Assembly: GCA_934699705.1 (NCBI GenBank)
Contig: CAKUXD010000036.1
Span: 1 to 17,257 of the forward strand
Origin: an uncultured Candidatus Melainabacteria bacterium
Lineage (GTDB): Bacteria > Cyanobacteriota > Vampirovibrionia > Gastranaerophilales > Gastranaerophilaceae
DNA: 17,257 bases
Direction of reading: 5' to 3'
Below, one piece after another: positions 6,701 through 13,710 of this stretch (position 1 is its first letter; each line of letters begins with the position of its first letter). The notes beneath the pieces are model-generated. The model made no database searches, was not told the DNA's origin, and worked only from the letters and a program-made list of their open reading frames with translations. The translations under genes were made by a program, and so were the position numbers.

Positions 6701-7567
6701 TTATTTTTCTGAGCCTGTTTCGTTTGTAGTTGGAGTACTCATAATTTGGATTGCTGTGTAAGCTGAGTTCCAACCATTGTTTGATTTAAGCATTTTTTTA
6801 GCTCGTTTAATTTTATCTTTTTTAAGTTTTTCTTGTTGTTTTTTCCAATTAGCAACTTTTTTTGCACTAGCATTTCTTTCTTGTACATTAATACTAATTA
6901 GCGCATAAGCTTTTTTATAAGAATCTGTTGAGTAGCCTTTTTTTGCTAAAGCTGGATAATTGTAACTTGTATAGTCATAAATATTCATTAATCTTTTTTC
7001 ACCAGTTGGGTGAGTTGAGATTACATCAACGTAATTTCCACAAATTTTGTTCAAAACTGAAATTAAAGCAAGAGGGTTATAACCAGCTTTTACTAACAAA
7101 TCAACTGCGGTAATATCTGCTTCATACTCGTCTTTTCTGCTTAAATTTGAAGTGGAAATTTGTTCTGCTGCAGCAACACCGATTGCTTGTCCATCAGTTT
7201 TTGGTTCAATTGTGCCAAAAATACTTGAAATTATAGAATTTAAAATAGATTGTTTTGCGTGATGTCCGTTCACGATATGACCGATTTCGTGAGAAAGTAC
7301 AGCTGCAATTTCATCATCTGTCGTTGCGTAATTTAGCATGCCTTTGAAAACATATATTTCTTTGTTAATGTTTGCATAAGCATTTGCATTATCGTCGTTT
7401 GAAACTTTTACTGAAATTCCGCTTGGTAGAGAATTTGCTTTGATAATTTTGTATGCAATATTATTTAATCTTTTTTGTGCAGCTGCTGAATCCCAATTAG
7501 TTGTAGTTGCTGCGTTTACTTGTAAGCCTAAAAATAATGCAAACAATGTGATTAGTAGTTTTTTCAT
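6701..7567 (-). CDS. M48 family metalloprotease, exported
   Basis: This 288-residue protein has a clear Sec signal peptide: MKK, a hydrophobic core, and a likely cleavage after VNA at residue 19. The mature part carries the zincin motif HEIGH at 93-97, within AAVLSHEIGHIVNGHH, and the third zinc ligand is probably Glu147 in SRKDEYEADITAVDLL, the E-x-x-AD motif of M48 peptidases. A later ISTHPTGEKRLMNI matches the THP-x-x-x-R-L-x-x segment found in BepA/LoiP-type members. It probably works in the cell envelope on misfolded or surplus proteins; this role is inferred from the family. The C-terminal tail is lysine-rich (KKQQEKLKKDKIKRAKK) and unusual for such enzymes. Start: AAGGAG lies about 8 bases before the ATG. 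A nusA terminator hairpin lies only 28 bases upstream, and I see no strong promoter between, so it may partly depend on readthrough. Confidence 0.92.
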   Translation of the reverse strand: MKKLLITLFALFLGLQVNAATTTNWDSAAAQKRLNNIAYKIIKANSLPSGISVKVSNDDNANAYANINKEIYVFKGMLNYATTDDEIAAVLSHEIGHIVNGHHAKQSILNSIISSIFGTIEPKTDGQAIGVAAAEQISTSNLSRKDEYEADITAVDLLVKAGYNPLALISVLNKICGNYVDVISTHPTGEKRLMNIYDYTSYNYPALAKKGYSTDSYKKAYALISINVQERNASAKKVANWKKQQEKLKKDKIKRAKKMLKSNNGWNSAYTAIQIMSTPTTNETGSEK

Positions 7568-7594
7568 TTTTACACTCCTTTTTTGTATTAAAAA

Positions 7595-7617
7595 AAGGAT
7601 AGCATTTTGCTATCCTT
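7595..7617 (-). terminator. Terminator of the rimP-nusA operon
   Basis: A perfect 10-bp stem (AAGGATAGCA at 7595-7604 with 7608-7617) has a 3-base loop. On the minus strand it is followed by TTTTTAATAC. It lies 14 bases past the nusA stop and ends 28 bases before the M48 start codon, so it separates or meters the two. Confidence 0.85.
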
Positions 7618-7630
7618 CTAAAATTCGTAA

Positions 7631-8875
7631 TTATTCCTCAACAGAGTCTTCTTCAGAAGTTTCTTCTTGAACCATATCTTCTTCATCAAGTTCTTGTTGA
7701 TTCATTTCTTCAGCGATTTCTTCGTTGATTTCATCTTCATCGTAATTTTTTTCTTCTTCAACAGGAGCTTCGTCTTGATATTCATAATTTCTTTGAGCTT
7801 CTTGTTCAGCTCTTTCCATTTGAGAAACAGATTTGATATCAATTTTCCAGCCAGTTAATTTGTGAGCCAATCTTACGTTTTGACCTTCGCGACCGATTGC
7901 AAGTGATAATTGGTCGTCTGGTACAACAACCATCGCTTCTTTTGTATTTTCGTCGTTTGCCAGAATATCAACAGATACAACTCTTGCTGGAGATAAAGCG
8001 TTTACAATGTATTCAACTGGGTCTTCAGAATATCTTACGATATCAATTTTTTCGTTTTTCAATTCATTAACGATAGTTTGAATTCTTGAACCTCTAGGTC
8101 CGATACAAGCACCAACTGAATCTACTTCTGGATCATTTGACCATACTGCGATTTTTGTTCTGTAACCAGCTTCACGAGAAATTGATTTAATTTCTACAAT
8201 ATTATCTTCGATTTCAGGAACTTCAAGTTCGAATAATTCTCTAACAATTTCAGCGTGTGCGTGAGAAACAATTACTTGTGGTAAGCGAGTTGTTTCTTTT
8301 ACGTTTACAACAAAAACTCTGATTCTGTTGCCTGGTTTATAGTATTCACCTGGGATTTGTTCTTTTGCAGGCATGATAGCGTCTGTTTTACCGATGTTTA
8401 CGATAACATTTCTATTTTCAACACGTTGAATAATACCTGTAATAAGAGTACCTTTTTTATCCATAAATTCGTTCAAAACAAGATTTCTTTCTGCTTCTCT
8501 AATTCTTTGAGTGATAACTTGTTTTGCAGCTTGAGCAGCGATACGGCCGAATTGTTCTGGTGTAACTTCGATTTTAACTTCGTCATCAATTTCAACATCT
8601 TCGTCAATTTCTTTTGCTTCTGCTAGAGAAATTTGTTCGTCTTCCATGCCGTCTTCAACCGATTTTACAACAACTTTTGTACAGAAAACGCCGATTTCAC
8701 CAGTTTGCTCGTCTAAAATTGCTTCAATATTTGCTGCTTCTTTACATTTCATAGATTTTTTGTAAGCTGCAACCATTGCGTCGCATAAAGATGCAATTAA
8801 TACTTCTTTTGAAATTCCGCGTTCTCTTTCAAGTTCTTCGCATGCTTCAAATAGTGCTGTTCCGATTTTAATCAT
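7631..8875 (-). CDS. nusA: Transcription termination/antitermination factor NusA
   Basis: NusA binds RNA polymerase and nascent RNA and tunes pausing, intrinsic termination and antitermination. The 414 residues contain the family's domains in order: an N-terminal polymerase-binding domain (about 1-130, from IGTALFEACEELERERGISKEV), an S1 domain (about 138-200, GTLITGIIQRVENRNVIVNIG), KH1 with the GPRG loop (259-262, VGACIGPRGSRIQTIV) and KH2 with AIGREGQNVRLA (326-337). The tail after residue 360 is very acidic with many Glu, Asp and Gln, and replaces the C-terminal acidic repeats of proteobacterial NusA. Start: AAAGGAT upstream of the ATG at 8875. It lies 64 bases downstream of rimP and is followed directly by a terminator, so ylxR and infB, which usually come next, are not in this operon. 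Confidence 0.97.
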   Translation of the reverse strand: MIKIGTALFEACEELERERGISKEVLIASLCDAMVAAYKKSMKCKEAANIEAILDEQTGEIGVFCTKVVVKSVEDGMEDEQISLAEAKEIDEDVEIDDEVKIEVTPEQFGRIAAQAAKQVITQRIREAERNLVLNEFMDKKGTLITGIIQRVENRNVIVNIGKTDAIMPAKEQIPGEYYKPGNRIRVFVVNVKETTRLPQVIVSHAHAEIVRELFELEVPEIEDNIVEIKSISREAGYRTKIAVWSNDPEVDSVGACIGPRGSRIQTIVNELKNEKIDIVRYSEDPVEYIVNALSPARVVSVDILANDENTKEAMVVVPDDQLSLAIGREGQNVRLAHKLTGWKIDIKSVSQMERAEQEAQRNYEYQDEAPVEEEKNYDEDEINEEIAEEMNQQELDEEDMVQEETSEEDSVEE

Positions 8876-8912
8876 TTTTTATATCCTTTCGATTTTGTAT
8901 TTTTTGCGTTAT

Positions 8913-8929
8913 ACCGTATTTGTTACGGT
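8913..8929. repeat. TACGGT inverted repeat between rimP and nusA
   Basis: ACCGTA (8913-8918) and TACGGT (8924-8929) form a 6-bp inverted repeat with a 5-base loop in the 64-base gap between rimP and nusA. It lacks a T-run on the transcribed strand, so it is unlikely to terminate. A related TACGGT/ACCGTA repeat lies at 11423-11445. It might be an mRNA processing or stability hairpin. Confidence 0.4.
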
Positions 8930-8939
8930 TTTTATTTTG

Positions 8940-9422
8940 TTATTCAAAATAAAGTTTTGTTGATTTTATTGCACTTATTGGTAAAACCATTTCTTTTTCG
9001 TCATCAAGTCTAATGATTGTAATACCTTCTCTTTCGTCATAGTCGATAAGTTTTGCTTTAAAAATTTGTTCCGTTTCACCTTCAAGTGGTTGTTTAAGTT
9101 TTATACTTACGTTTCTGCCTCTAAAAATCAAATATTCTTTTTCTGATTTGAATTTTCTTTCTAACCCTGGAGAAGAAACTTCTAAGTAGTATTTGCAAGG
9201 AATTAATTCGTCCAAAAAGTCTTGAATACTTCTTGTAACATTTTCACAATCTTCAAGGTTCACAGGGTGGTCGTACGAAAATAAGAAAATTCTAAGATAC
9301 CAACGATGATTTTCTTTTGTGAAATCAACTTCTACTGGTATAAGGTTAAACCTCATTGCAGTATTTTCAACAAGGGGCATAATCTTTTCTAGTATTTCGT
9401 GTCTGTTAATTTCTTCTTTCAT
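8940..9422 (-). CDS. rimP: Ribosome maturation factor RimP
   Basis: RimP assists maturation of the 30S ribosomal subunit in the cytoplasm. The 160-residue length is normal for the family. The N-terminal domain has the helix-strand pattern ending in LEDCENVTRSIQDFLDE and the hallmark YYLEVSSPGLERKFKSEKEY, which matches the conserved LEVSSPGxxRPL region. The C-terminal SH3-like domain includes GRNVSIKLKQP and the final strands KEMVLPISAIKSTKLYF. Start: AAAGGA lies 8 bases before the ATG at 9422, with GAGG closer still. It is the first gene of a two-gene operon with nusA, and its leader contains a strong terminator-like hairpin. Confidence 0.95.
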   Translation of the reverse strand: MKEEINRHEILEKIMPLVENTAMRFNLIPVEVDFTKENHRWYLRIFLFSYDHPVNLEDCENVTRSIQDFLDELIPCKYYLEVSSPGLERKFKSEKEYLIFRGRNVSIKLKQPLEGETEQIFKAKLIDYDEREGITIIRLDDEKEMVLPISAIKSTKLYFE

Positions 9423-9441
9423 AGCCTCTATCCTTTATTAT

Positions 9442-9472
9442 AAAAAGAGAACGGGAAACCCGTTCTCTTTTT
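9442..9472 (-). promoter_or_regulatory. Terminator-type hairpin in the rimP-nusA leader
   Basis: A perfect 14-bp stem (AAAAAGAGAACGGG at 9442-9455 with 9459-9472, 3-base loop) is followed on the minus strand by T-rich DNA (TTTTTATAAT). It lies 10 bases downstream of the predicted start of the rimP promoter and 19 bases before the rimP ATG. No gene on either strand ends here, so it is not an ordinary 3' terminator. The best reading is an attenuator of the rimP-nusA operon; a 5' stabilising hairpin is the alternative. Confidence 0.7.
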
Positions 9473-9488
9473 AAGAAACCTTAACTAT

Positions 9489-9517
9489 ATATTACCTTAA
9501 ATTTTAGATTTTGTAAA
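9489..9517 (-). promoter_or_regulatory. Promoter of the rimP-nusA operon
   Basis: On the minus strand, TTTACA (9512-9517) and TAATAT (9489-9494) are separated by exactly 17 bases. The predicted start is near 9482, giving a leader of about 60 bases that consists mostly of the hairpin at 9442-9472 and the ribosome binding site. Confidence 0.7.
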
Positions 9518-9636
9518 GTTTTTTGCTGATTATCGTATTAAGACATGTTACAAAAGTCTAAAAACATGGCAAAAAAGATATTTACAGGCATTTAAGTTAG
9601 CATAGTTTACTTAAATAAAGAAAGTGTGTGTTTTTA

Positions 9637-11418
9637 ATGGCAATTCAAGGAGTATCTTCTTACGATTTAACTCAAGTTCAACAATTGAACAGAACAAGAG
9701 GAAAGGGTAAGAGTGGAAAGTTAGGTAAAGCAACCGTTCCAATGCATTCTCAACCTAAAGAAGATACATTTGTAAAAGCTGGATATGATAGAGCAGGTTT
9801 TACTGCAGAATTAGAAAGCATTAAGGATAAAAAAGGTAAGTCTGTTTATAATGTTCAACATATTCAACAAATTTTGAAAAATGTTGATAGAGAACCTGAA
9901 AGATATGCACCATTAAAGGAGATGGCACATTTATCAAATATGAAGGGTAAAGATTTGGCAAGAATTTCTTACGCTAAAGCGGACACTTTGAATATTGTAA
10001 ATGAATTTTCTAAAAAAACAAAAGAAAATGGTAATCCAAAATACGCAAGTAGTCATTTAATTAAATTTTCAACACTTCAAGCGTCTGAGTTGGAGAGAAT
10101 TAGACCACTAACTGATACAACACTTAGAGCAGATGAAATTGTTGATATTGCTCAAAATAAAGAACTTGATTTGAAAAAATTAGGTTCAAAGATTGTTGAA
10201 ATGGAAAAATCTTGCGGTTCAAAATCTTTAGATAAAGTTTCATTCAAAAAAGATATTTATGACCCAGAAAATGCTTATGTTATTACTGGTAAAACTCTTT
10301 TTGGAATTACAAAAACAGAATTATTGGATAAAAAATTAAACAGACTTGCAGTAGATAAAACCTCTGAATATACTTCTGCAAATGGTACGATGTATGAAAT
10401 AAGAAAAACAAACGATTTCAGAAATAATACAATTTCTATGGTTCGTTCATATATTGATGATGAAGGATATCCAAATGTTCAAACGCAAGTTAGGGTTGTA
10501 AAAGACAAGAACGGCAAAAAATTAAAAACAGAATACATGACACAATCAGAAGTAAAAGGTGTTTATGATATTAAAAACGTATATCCAGACGGAAAAGTAG
10601 AGCAGATTTCTTCTGGTAAAATCGACAAAAAAACTGGTATTGTATCAGTAAAACGTGATATGAAATCCTTAGATGGTACAAGAACTCAATATTTGTACGA
10701 AAATGACCCACAAGGTAATAGAATTATTGACTACAAAATTACTGATGAAAAAGGTAAAACTTTATTAAACTATTCTCAATCTTTTGAAGTTGTTAATGAT
10801 AAAAAATTTATTTCTTCAAAGAATGGAAAAGTTTATGAAATGACAGTTAGCGACGATAAAAATTCTTTGACTGTAAAAGACAGAAAAACAAAACAAGAAA
10901 ACGTTTTAAATCTAGGCAAAATGCTTAGAGGCGACAAAGCATCAATGCTTAATTTGTTGAAAAAATTTCCAGGGGAAGAATTAATCAACTTAAAAGATAC
11001 AACAAATATTTTAAAAGGTGCAAAATCATTAGATGATTGTTGTTACTGGCCAGATAAAAAGGAAATAGATATCGTAGATGACTTATATTCAGTATTACAC
11101 GAATTGGGTCATTCAAAAGATAACAATGGCGGTAATAGTGTTTTAACAAGAACTGAAGATATTCAAAAAGTTTATGACCTTGAAAGAGCTGCTTTTAATA
11201 AGGCATTTCCAAATGCACAAAGAGATCACATCAACTACTTTATCGATGTTGAAGAACATTATTCAGGCTCAAGAGGCGGTTTAGAAGAAACAGTTGCAGA
11301 GTCAAACGCTTTATTAAATTCTTATAACGGGCAAAGTGATATTGCCGCTCGTTCACAATACTTGCAACAATACTTCCCAAAAACGATTGCTAAATTATCA
11401 GAATACTTGTTTAAATAA
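9637..11418 (+). CDS. HELGH putative zinc metallopeptidase, paralog B
   Basis: This is a 593-residue protein of unknown function and the upstream member of a tandem pair. It has no signal peptide and no membrane segment. The N-terminal half (about 1-250) is predicted to be helical and shares spaced similarity with paralog C (for example LERIRPLTDTTL against VKRVKQLIDTPL). Residues 347-402 are the conserved central module (GTRTQYLYEND, QGNRIIDYKITD, FISSKNG). The C-terminal domain has HELGH at 488-492, HYSGSRGGLEETVAE with Glu551 and Glu555, and ends RSQYLQQYFPKTIAKL. The His-Glu set fits a gluzincin-type zinc site, which is an inference. I prefer the ATG at 9637; an in-frame GTG at 9628 is possible, and neither has a strong ribosome site. 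Upstream, TTTACA (9581-9586) with TAGTTT 16 bases on may be a weak promoter. Confidence 0.85.
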   Translation: MAIQGVSSYDLTQVQQLNRTRGKGKSGKLGKATVPMHSQPKEDTFVKAGYDRAGFTAELESIKDKKGKSVYNVQHIQQILKNVDREPERYAPLKEMAHLSNMKGKDLARISYAKADTLNIVNEFSKKTKENGNPKYASSHLIKFSTLQASELERIRPLTDTTLRADEIVDIAQNKELDLKKLGSKIVEMEKSCGSKSLDKVSFKKDIYDPENAYVITGKTLFGITKTELLDKKLNRLAVDKTSEYTSANGTMYEIRKTNDFRNNTISMVRSYIDDEGYPNVQTQVRVVKDKNGKKLKTEYMTQSEVKGVYDIKNVYPDGKVEQISSGKIDKKTGIVSVKRDMKSLDGTRTQYLYENDPQGNRIIDYKITDEKGKTLLNYSQSFEVVNDKKFISSKNGKVYEMTVSDDKNSLTVKDRKTKQENVLNLGKMLRGDKASMLNLLKKFPGEELINLKDTTNILKGAKSLDDCCYWPDKKEIDIVDDLYSVLHELGHSKDNNGGNSVLTRTEDIQKVYDLERAAFNKAFPNAQRDHINYFIDVEEHYSGSRGGLEETVAESNALLNSYNGQSDIAARSQYLQQYFPKTIAKLSEYLFK

Positions 11419-11422
11419 AATT

Positions 11423-11445
11423 TATACGGTACAATAAACCGTATA
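11423..11445. repeat. Inverted repeat with -10-like box between paralogs B and C
   Basis: TATACGGT (11423-11430) and ACCGTATA (11438-11445) form a perfect 8-bp inverted repeat in the 48-base gap between the two genes. TATAAT (11442-11447) overlaps its right arm, and a third ATACGG follows at 11453-11458. There is no T-run, so it is not a terminator. It may be an operator over a promoter for paralog C, but no good -35 is visible. Confidence 0.45.
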
Positions 11446-11466
11446 ATACAAAATACGGAATAAAAA

Positions 11467-13356
11467 ATGGAAATAAATAGAGTAAATACACCAAAAACAG
11501 TTGGTACAGAATTAAAAAAGCAAAGCCAAAAAGTTAAAGAAGCAGGCTTAAAACAAGATAAATTTGAAAAATCCCTAACTCCTGATATCGTTATGGAAAA
11601 TCTTGCAAACATTAAAGAATCTAACGGAAAAAGGAATAAATTCACTTATCCGAGTGTATTGGAAGGTATAGAAAAATCTTTAACAGAAGATCCTAGAAAG
11701 TGTGTATTTGCTCAAAAATTAGCACCACAAGAAAATATCAGCCAATTAGGTTTGAGAAATATTCTTGTACTTCCTTACGATACAGTTAAAGATATTACTG
11801 ATATTGCGACTAAGAAAAATAAAAATGACGAATTGAAAATTCCTACATCAAGTGAATTGGCTGATGTATATCACATGTCGCCAGAAGATGTAAAAAGGGT
11901 TAAACAATTAATTGATACGCCTTTATCTGGTGAAAATGTTATTAAAGCAGTTCAAGAACCTACAAAATTTGATACCAAAAAATTAGTAAAAAAAGTTGAT
12001 GATATGGTTAAAACTGTTGGCGAAGATAACTTGAAAGAAATCACTTTTGCAAGAGATGCTTATTCAAAAGGTGATTATACGCTTGTTGCAGTAAAAAATA
12101 AGCCAGATGCAGATGTAGATTTTTCAAAATCTAAGATAAAAGGTGCAGAAACAACTTTAAAAGAAGTTATGGATAGCAAACTTAAAAGCTATGCAGTTGA
12201 AGAATTAACAAGCTATAAGCTTCCACAGGGTAAATCTTACAAAATTCAAAAAGTAAACGATTTTAGAAATAACACAACTGCAAAAACTCGTTATGAGTTT
12301 AACGAAAAAAATATACCAATCGTTACTCACGAAATTAGATTGATAAAAGACAAAAATGGTAAACTTCAAAGAACAGAATATACAGAACCGTCTGATGTAA
12401 AAGGTATTTTTAATATCAAACATGTTATGCCAAATGGAAAAGTTCAACAAGTTTCAATGGCAAAAGTTGACAAAAAAACCGGCATCACAACTATTAAAAA
12501 AGATATGACTTCGCCTTCTGGCGTTCGTACTCAATATTTGTATGAAGATGACCCACAAGGTAACAGAATTGTTGATTATAAAATTACAAACAAAAACGGC
12601 AAAGTTCTTTTGAATAACAGTGAAACGTTTGAAGTTATTAATGATAGAAAATTTATTTCTTCAAAAAATGGGCATAAATATGAAATTACAATGCCTGAAA
12701 AAAGTTATGATATTCACGTAAAAGATCTTGAAAAACCTGAAAGAACCGTAACATTTGCATGCTTTAAAGATATATCTGGCATGAAAGAACCTATTTTGAA
12801 TGTTTTAAAACAAATGCCAGGTGAAGAATTGTTCAAACTTAAACAATCAACAAGCAAATTGACTGGTATTCCTGATGTTTTGAGTTCTTATTCTAAAACA
12901 ACAGAATATGAACGTGAAATTGTAACAGGTAATGATTTGTTTGTTATTTTACACGAACTAGGTCATGCTTGCGATGTTAAAGATGTTGATATGTTGAAAC
13001 AAAAAGAAAGTATTAATAACGCCTTGTTTAATGACAAAAAATTCAATCAAATCTATGAAAAAGAAAAGAAAGCGTTTAATAAAACATATCCAGATGCACA
13101 AAGAAATCACATTGCATACTTTATAAACCACGAAACTCACTATAATGGCGAAATCGGTGGTAAAAAAGAAACAATTGCTGAGGCAAATGCACTTTTAACA
13201 ACTGCAAGAACTCACGAGGTTTTAGGAATTCGTTCTCAATATTTGCAACAAAATTTTCCTGAAACGATTGCATACTTAGATAAAAAACTTGCAGAAGCGC
13301 CTAAAAAACCAATTGAGTATGTAAAAGGTAGTCGTCCAGATGGCTGGAGCCACTAG
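11467..13356 (+). CDS. HELGH putative zinc metallopeptidase, paralog C
   Basis: This 629-residue protein is the downstream member of the tandem pair and probably co-transcribed with paralog B, 48 bases away. It has no signal peptide or membrane segment. The N-terminal region (about 1-260) is lysine-rich and helical in character, related to that of B. The central module occupies about 352-407 (VRTQYLYEDDPQGNRIVDYK, FISSKNG). HELGH is at 496-500, followed by HYNGEIGGKKETIAE with Glu568 and Glu572, then RSQYLQQNFPETIAYL. It has a C-terminal extension of about 20 residues (ending YVKGSRPDGWSH) that B lacks. The ribosome site is weak (ACGGA, then AAAA before the ATG). A strong terminator follows 18 bases after the stop. 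Zinc-peptidase activity is inferred from motif order only; the substrate is unknown. Confidence 0.85.
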   Translation: MEINRVNTPKTVGTELKKQSQKVKEAGLKQDKFEKSLTPDIVMENLANIKESNGKRNKFTYPSVLEGIEKSLTEDPRKCVFAQKLAPQENISQLGLRNILVLPYDTVKDITDIATKKNKNDELKIPTSSELADVYHMSPEDVKRVKQLIDTPLSGENVIKAVQEPTKFDTKKLVKKVDDMVKTVGEDNLKEITFARDAYSKGDYTLVAVKNKPDADVDFSKSKIKGAETTLKEVMDSKLKSYAVEELTSYKLPQGKSYKIQKVNDFRNNTTAKTRYEFNEKNIPIVTHEIRLIKDKNGKLQRTEYTEPSDVKGIFNIKHVMPNGKVQQVSMAKVDKKTGITTIKKDMTSPSGVRTQYLYEDDPQGNRIVDYKITNKNGKVLLNNSETFEVINDRKFISSKNGHKYEITMPEKSYDIHVKDLEKPERTVTFACFKDISGMKEPILNVLKQMPGEELFKLKQSTSKLTGIPDVLSSYSKTTEYEREIVTGNDLFVILHELGHACDVKDVDMLKQKESINNALFNDKKFNQIYEKEKKAFNKTYPDAQRNHIAYFINHETHYNGEIGGKKETIAEANALLTTARTHEVLGIRSQYLQQNFPETIAYLDKKLAEAPKKPIEYVKGSRPDGWSH

Positions 13357-13374
13357 GATTAAATATTTATAGAT

Positions 13375-13408
13375 AAAGCGCCGAGCTTTTCAAGCTCGGC
13401 GCTTTTTT
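13375..13408 (+). terminator. Terminator of the paralog B-C pair
   Basis: A perfect 14-bp stem (AAAGCGCCGAGCTT at 13375-13388 with 13392-13405) has a 3-base loop and a run of six T (13403-13408). It begins 18 bases after the stop codon of paralog C. Confidence 0.92.
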
Positions 13409-13430
13409 GATTAAAATTTTACTGACTTCT

Positions 13431-13710
13431 CGTCGCCAAATAATTGACTTCACATCGGCTTACGCGTTTTTTCCGCCTGTGGTACTCGGACTTTGTCCTG
13501 CGTTTCCTACGGCGGTGATATTATGTTACGCAACTGCTCTGCCGACTCAACGTCGCCATGCGCGTTGCTTCACATCGGCTTCGCGTTTTTTTCCGCCTGT
13601 GGTACTCGGACTTTGTCCTGCGTTTCCTACGGCGGTGATATTATGTTACGCAACTGCTCTGCCGACTCAACGTCGCCATGCGCGTTGCTTCACATCGGCT
13701 TACGCGTTTT
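13431..13710. repeat. 120-bp tandem repeat, island 2
   Basis: A GC-rich unit of exactly 120 bases is present about 2.3 times: 13431-13550, 13551-13670, and a partial copy to about 13710. From CACATCGGCT onward the first two copies are almost identical; they differ around 13439-13449 and 13462-13470. The third copy stops at the acpS stop codon. The unit contains small hairpins such as GGAC-TTT-GTCC. Because 120 is a multiple of three and stops are rare, frames stay open through it (for example 13407-13772), but these show only the repeat and have no ribosome site. Together with the preceding terminator this explains the whole gap between paralog C and acpS. Confidence 0.92.

Noticed and set aside
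13431..13710. CRISPR array
   Set aside because: The repeats are 120 bases long, directly adjacent and without unique spacers, and no cas genes are present.
464..13710. Insertion sequence or composite transposon bounded by the two GC-rich islands
   Set aside because: The islands share no long identity, there is no transposase or integrase, no terminal inverted repeats, and core genes (nusA, rimP, tRNA-Asn) lie between them.
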